In this document: in pieces, positions 5,673-9,904 of the stretch
Position numbering within the stretch: position 1 is the first letter of the stretch
How the letters are laid out: each line of letters begins with the position of its first letter
NCBI GenBank assembly: GCA_030619685.1
Contig: JAUXAX010000074.1
Coordinates: forward strand, 1-9,904
Reading direction: 5' to 3'
Length of the DNA stretch: 9,904 bases
From: Dehalococcoidia bacterium
GTDB lineage: Bacteria > Chloroflexota > Dehalococcoidia > SZUA-161
The notes under the pieces: generated by a model
Database searches by the model: none
What the model saw: only the letters and a program-made list of their open reading frames with translations
Told to the model about the DNA's origin: nothing
Position numbers and translations under genes: made by a program

Positions 5673-7520
5673 ATGCGCAGGCTTCTACGAGTCAATCTCT
5701 CCAGCGGTGTAACAAAGGAAGAGGAAATCCCCAACGGGATAGCCGAAGCTTTCGTGGGAGGACGTGGCTTCGGCGCCAAATACATTTATGATGAGATTCC
5801 ACCGGGTATCGATCCTCTAGGCCGGGATAACAAGCTGCTGCTTGGAACAGGGCCCCTGGCGGGAACGAGCGCGCAGTCGCTCTCCAAATGGCTGGTTACC
5901 ACCAAGAGCCCGCTTACGGGCACCTATACTCGCAGCTATGGCGGCGGCGATTTTGGAGCCTGGCTCAAGTGGGCTGGCTTCGAGCTCATAATTATCGAGG
6001 GTAAAGCGGCAAAACCTGTCTACCTTCATATCAAGGATGGCAAGTACGAGATCCGCAACGCCAGCGCCATCTGGGGGAAGACCACCGGCCAAGCCCAGGC
6101 ACATCTGAAAAAAGAACATGGAGCCAAGGCGCGGATGGTCTGCATCGGGCCTGCTGCGGAGAGGCTCGTCCGCTTTTCAGGGATTATTAGTGGTCGTCGG
6201 GTTGCCGCTCGCGGCGGCGTCGGCATGGTAATGGCTTCCAAGAACCTTAAGGCCGTGGTGATAGAGGCTGACCGAAGTGAAACCCTGGCGAATCCAGCGG
6301 AGTTCAAGAAGGTGGTGCGGCAGCAGGTGAAATGCTACAAAGAGGGGCTGGGCTTCGACGTATTCCGTGATTATGGGAGCGTTATGGGCGTGGACTATCC
6401 CGGTTTTGGTTGCGGCTCTTTTCCAGTACGAAACTTTCGCATGGGCGAGATGGAAGGCTGGGAGAAGCTCTCATTCTTGCAATACGCGGAGATCACGCAA
6501 AAACACACTGGTTGCTATGCCTGCACGCTCCACTGCGGGAAGATTCGAAAAGTACCCAGCGGCCCCTACGCCGGCGTTGAAAGCGAGGGGCCCCAATATG
6601 AAACAGTCTGGGCCTTTACCGGACCTACGGGATGCACCAACCGTGAGGCGACGGTGTTTGCAGACCACCTGTGCTGCGAGCTGGGCCTGGATACCATCAG
6701 CACCGGCAATGCCATCGGCTTTGCCTATGAGCTGTTCGAGAAGGGCATCCTGACCACCAAGGATACAGATGGCCTGGTTCTGAATTATGGGGACCACGAG
6801 CCCATGATTGAACTCATAGAGAAGATTGGCCGTCGAGAGGGACTGGGCGACATCCTTGCCGAGGGAGTGAAGAGAGCGGCTGACCGTATCGGCAAGGGGT
6901 CTGAGCAATATGCCATGCATGTCAAGGGTCAAGAAATGCCGGCGTATGAGCCGCGTGCACTGAAGGCCGCGGGCATGAACCTCGCTTTGAGCAACGTAGG
7001 GGCCAACCACTGCTACGGATACGCCGGTCAAGAGTTTGGCAACCCGACGCCACGGCTCCTAGACGCCGCTGCCGACGATGACAAGGGAGATATCGTTAAA
7101 TACAACCAGGATTTCGCGACCGCTATTGAGCTGGCTAACTGCTGCGTTTTCCCTGCCCACAACCTGGAGTTCTTCGGTTTGGAGCTCCTGGGTAAGATGC
7201 TTGTAGCGGCGCTAGGTGTGCCCCAGTTTGAAAGTGAGGATTATCTGTGGCACGTGGGAGAGAAGGTATACAATCTGGAGCGATGTTTTAACATCCGGGA
7301 GGGCTTTACCAGGAAGGACGATACCCTGCCCAAGCGAATGTACACCGAGCCCTTGAAGGGCGGAATCCGCGACGGCGAGGTAATAAGGAAGCCGGACACC
7401 ATCATAGACGAGTACTATGATGCCAGGGGCTGGGACAGAAACGGCATCCCTACGAGGGAAACGCTTGCCAGGTTAGGGCTCGAGGAGGTGGACAAGGACA
7501 TTGCCAAGTTCCGGCGCTAG
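5673..7520 (+). CDS. Aldehyde:ferredoxin oxidoreductase, tungsten/molybdopterin AOR family
   Basis: This 615-residue protein is the usual length for a single-subunit AOR (about 600). The N-terminal domain starts RRLLRVNLSSG and carries GGRGFGAKYIYDE (29-41) and GPLAGTSAQS (60-69). The [4Fe-4S] cysteines are Cys281, Cys284 and Cys288 (CYACTLHC), with Cys490 or Cys491 as the fourth. ELGLDTISTGNAIGF (336-350) is the first bis-pterin binding motif. By position, Glu310 (GPQYET) and His446 (GANHCYG) correspond to the active-site Glu and His of the Pyrococcus enzyme. The family oxidises aldehydes to acids with ferredoxin, or runs in reverse when ferredoxin is strongly reduced, and is oxygen-sensitive and cytoplasmic. 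ATG 5673 follows an ideal AAAGGAGG. It is the last gene of the operon and no separate Fe-S subunit is encoded. The second pterin motif is unusual (ELANCC, 486-491). Confidence 0.96.
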   Translation: MRRLLRVNLSSGVTKEEEIPNGIAEAFVGGRGFGAKYIYDEIPPGIDPLGRDNKLLLGTGPLAGTSAQSLSKWLVTTKSPLTGTYTRSYGGGDFGAWLKWAGFELIIIEGKAAKPVYLHIKDGKYEIRNASAIWGKTTGQAQAHLKKEHGAKARMVCIGPAAERLVRFSGIISGRRVAARGGVGMVMASKNLKAVVIEADRSETLANPAEFKKVVRQQVKCYKEGLGFDVFRDYGSVMGVDYPGFGCGSFPVRNFRMGEMEGWEKLSFLQYAEITQKHTGCYACTLHCGKIRKVPSGPYAGVESEGPQYETVWAFTGPTGCTNREATVFADHLCCELGLDTISTGNAIGFAYELFEKGILTTKDTDGLVLNYGDHEPMIELIEKIGRREGLGDILAEGVKRAADRIGKGSEQYAMHVKGQEMPAYEPRALKAAGMNLALSNVGANHCYGYAGQEFGNPTPRLLDAAADDDKGDIVKYNQDFATAIELANCCVFPAHNLEFFGLELLGKMLVAALGVPQFESEDYLWHVGEKVYNLERCFNIREGFTRKDDTLPKRMYTEPLKGGIRDGEVIRKPDTIIDEYYDARGWDRNGIPTRETLARLGLEEVDKDIAKFRR

Positions 7521-7567
7521 ACGCAATGGCCAAACCCCAAAACCCATGTTGAGCTGCCAAGAACTAC

Positions 7568-7596
7568 TTGACAAGGTGTTTGAACCCTTGTATACT
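7568..7596 (+). promoter_or_regulatory. Strong sigma-70 promoter for the 23S rRNA gene
   Basis: A perfect -35 TTGACA (7568-7573), an exact 17-bp spacer and TATACT (7591-7596, 5 of 6) make this the best promoter in the window. Transcription would start near 7603, leaving a leader of about 155 nt before the mature 23S. It stands 47 bp after the AOR stop codon with no 16S rRNA gene between. Confidence 0.8.
7571..7591. promoter_or_regulatory. Inverted repeat inside the rRNA promoter spacer
   Basis: ACAAGG-tgtttgaac-CCTTGT is a perfect 6-bp inverted repeat, 21 bp in all. It starts in the -35 hexamer and ends on the first base of the -10. A dimeric DNA-binding protein fitting two helical turns could sit here. 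No known regulator is recognised and chance is not excluded. Confidence 0.25.
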
Positions 7597-7758
7597 CTAT
7601 AAAGTTCAGATGGTAATTGTAACTGACACAAGTTGATAGCTGGTTCATAGGCTGGTGTTGTACTTAAGAGTGCGGCTTGAGTAACATCAGGCCGCTCTTA
7701 ATGTTAAAAAAAAGAGCACCTTAAAAACTGAATAGAGTTCTGTCTATAGTTTAATGTA
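7597..7758 (+). promoter_or_regulatory. 23S rRNA leader with hairpin and boxA-like antitermination element
   Basis: No gene was found between the promoter and the mature 23S. The leader holds a hairpin of 7 bp (TTAAGAG 7664-7670 with CTCTTAA 7695-7701), a 2-nt bulge and 4 bp more (CGGC with GCCG), closing a 14-nt loop. Its 3' arm GCTCTTAA resembles the boxA core GCTCTTTAA of rRNA antitermination leaders. A second conserved-looking segment, GAGCACCTTAAAAACTGAATAG near 7714-7735, resembles sequences found just upstream of 23S genes in many Gram-positive bacteria. A small ATAGA/TCTAT hairpin follows at 7732-7747. The hairpin is followed by an A-run rather than a T-run, so it is not an intrinsic terminator on this strand. 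Confidence 0.5.
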
Positions 7759-7762
7759 GGTC

Positions 7763-7794
<32 letters not shown>

Positions 7795-8284
7795 TGCCAA
7801 GAGCCGAAGAAGGGCGCGGCGAGACTGCGAAAAGCCTCGGTTAGCTGTCGGGCAAGCTGAACCGGGGATTCCCGAATGGGGAAACCCACTCAGGTAAAAC
7901 CTGAGTACTCCTAGCTGAACACATAGGCTAGGAGGGGTAAGTGGGGGAACTGAAACATCTAAGTACCCCGAGGAAAAGAAATCAGACGAGATTCCCTGAG
8001 TAGTGGCGAACGAAAGGGGAACAGCCCAAACCCTGGTGACTCAGTGGACTCGAGTCCTATGTCATCAGGGGGTTGTAAGACATGACTTGGAAAGGGCTCG
8101 AGACCTTTCCGGGAGTTACAAACCGTAACCCTAGCTGAAGGTCTCTGGAACGAGCCGCCGCAGAGGGTGAAAGCCCCGTAGGCGAAAGGGGAAGGCTCCT
8201 GGTCATGATCTTGAGTACCACGGGACACGTGGAATCCTGTGGGAAGCTGGGGTGACCACGCTCCAAGGCTAAATACTCTTGGCA

Positions 8285-8329
<45 letters not shown>

Positions 8330-8912
8330 GGGAGGGGAGTGAAAGAGATCTGAAACCGTGTGCCTACAAGCGGTCAGAGCCCCCGATTCTATCGGGGGTG
8401 ATGGCGTGCCTATTGAAGAATGAGCCGACGAGTTAATCTATGTAGCTCGGTTAAGTCGTTTGCGCGACGGAGCCATAGCGAAAGCGAGTCCGAATAGGGC
8501 GAAGCCGCTTCGGCGGCAGGTTGCATGGATTAGACCCGAAGCCGGGTGAGCTAACCATGGCCAGGGTGAAGGTCGCCTAACCGCGACTGGAGGCCCGAAC
8601 CCACCAGTGAGGCAAAACTGGGGGATGAGCTGTGGTTAGAGGTGAAATGCCAACCGAACCCGGAGATAGCTGGTTCTCCCCGAAATGCATTGAGGTGCAG
8701 CCTCGGGTGTTGAGTTGCGCAGGTAGGGCACTGGATGGGCTAGGGGGCAAGAAGCTTACCAAACTCAACCAAACCGCGAATGGCGTAACTAGAAAGCCCG
8801 GGAGTGAGACGGTGGGGGATAAGCTTCATCGTCGAGAGGGAAACAGCCCAGACCATCAGCTAAGGTCCCTAAGTGTAGGCTAAGTGGGAAAGGATGTAGA
8901 GTTGCTCAGACA

Positions 8913-8970
<58 letters not shown>

Positions 8971-9780
8971 CGAGTGCCTTTGCGCCGAAAATGTAGCGGG
9001 GCTAAAGTCTACCACCGAAGCTATGGGTTCCCCGATAAATCGGGGGACGGTAGGGGAGCGTTGCCTCCGCGTCGAAGCCACGTCGTGAGTCGTGGTGGAG
9101 TGGAGGGAAGTGAGAATGTCGGCATGAGTAGCGCCAGGCGTGTGCGAAACACGTCCACCGTAAGCCTAAGGTTTCCTACGGAAGGTTATTCCGCGTAGGG
9201 TTAGTCGGGCCTAAGCCGAGGGCGAAAGCCGTAGGCGATGGACAACTGGTCAATATTCCAGTACCGCTTGCTCTTTGCTAAAACTACGGGGGGACACAGG
9301 AAGGTAGGCTGAGCGCGCCTAGTGGACATGGTGCGTCTCCGATCGTAGGCGAGGGCCGACAGGCAAATCCGTCGGCTCGCTAAGCTGAGGAGAGGGGGAA
9401 GCCGAGGGGCAACCCGAAGCGACTTGGCTGAGCCTATACTGTCTAGAAAAGCCATCGTAGCTGAATTGCAAGCGCCCGTACCGCAAACCGACTCTGGTAG
9501 GCGGGGGTAAGAGCCCCAAGGTGTTCGAGAGAACCCTCGTTAAGGAACTCGGCAATCTAACTCCGTAACTTCGGGAGAAGGAGTGCCTCCAAGCGTGACG
9601 GGACTTGCTCCCCGAGCGCTTCGAGGCCGCAGTGAACAGGCCCAGGCGACTGTTTAACAAAAACACAGGTCTCTGCTAAGGCGAAAGCCTATGTATAGGG
9701 GCTGACACCTGCCCAGTGCTGGAAGGTTAAGGGGATGTGTCATGGCTCTTCGGAGCCGGCAGCACTGAACTGAAGCCCCA

Positions 9781-9823
<43 letters not shown>

Positions 9824-9904
9824 CCCTTGTCGGGTAAGTTCCGACCCGCACGAATGGTGTAACGACTTGGGCGCTGTCTCAACGAGGGACTCGGCGAAAT
9901 TGAA

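Noticed and set aside
6471..7031. 186-codon minus-strand open frame inside the AOR gene
   Set aside because: It is long, but fully antisense to a conserved AOR; GC-rich coding DNA often leaves the opposite strand open.
7664..7710. Hairpin plus A-run as an intrinsic terminator
   Set aside because: The homopolymer 3' of the stem is A on the plus strand, so the plus-strand RNA has no U-tract, and no minus-strand gene ends here.
8378..8399. CCCCCGAT...ATCGGGGG perfect inverted repeat as a mobile-element end or terminator
   Set aside because: It falls in a variable helix of 23S rRNA domain II and is simply a normal rRNA stem.
9028..9050. CCCCGATAAATCGGGG inverted repeat
   Set aside because: It is a variable-loop stem of the 23S rRNA just after the GTPase-associated centre, as expected for the molecule.

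Overview
The window looks like chromosomal DNA from an anaerobic or facultative bacterium. The best guess is a Chloroflexi lineage such as Dehalococcoidia, at moderate confidence. The guess rests on a single-subunit tungsten aldehyde:ferredoxin oxidoreductase (AOR) with paralogous family III CoA-transferases, a free-standing LuxR-type regulator, and a 23S rRNA gene that has its own promoter and no 16S rRNA or tRNA gene in front of it. Split 16S and 23S-5S loci are known from Dehalococcoides. No single marker here proves the taxonomy; the 23S sequence would settle it.

Layout, left to right. A minus-strand metallo-beta-lactamase-fold hydrolase (TTG start, complete metal-ligand set) occupies 88-831. 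It is divergent from a small LuxR/NarL-type helix-turn-helix protein ending at 1360; its best-supported start is GTG at 1040. Each gene has a plausible sigma-70 promoter in the 832-1039 gap, and a 15-bp palindrome covers the -10 of the hydrolase promoter. After a 230-bp gap comes a plus-strand four-gene cluster with short spacers (35, 67 and 41 bp), very probably one operon. It encodes two paralogous family III (CaiB/BaiF) CoA-transferases, an FAD-dependent oxidoreductase of the phytoene-desaturase-like fold, and an AOR. From 7568 a textbook TTGACA-17-TATACT promoter and a structured leader of about 155 nt precede a 23S rRNA gene that starts near 7759 and runs off the right edge, at about E. 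coli position 2030.

How the parts may work together (inference). The CoA-transferases would move CoA onto a carboxylic acid, the flavoprotein would oxidise or reduce a carbon-carbon or similar bond, and the AOR would interconvert an aldehyde and its acid using ferredoxin. Together this reads as an anaerobic acid/aldehyde catabolic module with unknown substrate. The first CoA-transferase has Glu where the family has its catalytic Asp, while the second keeps Asp. This suggests a heteromeric pair in which only one subunit carries standard chemistry, or a changed mechanism. The LuxR-type protein just upstream could control the operon, but no operator was identified with confidence.

No tRNA, CRISPR, insertion sequence, integrase or attachment site was seen.
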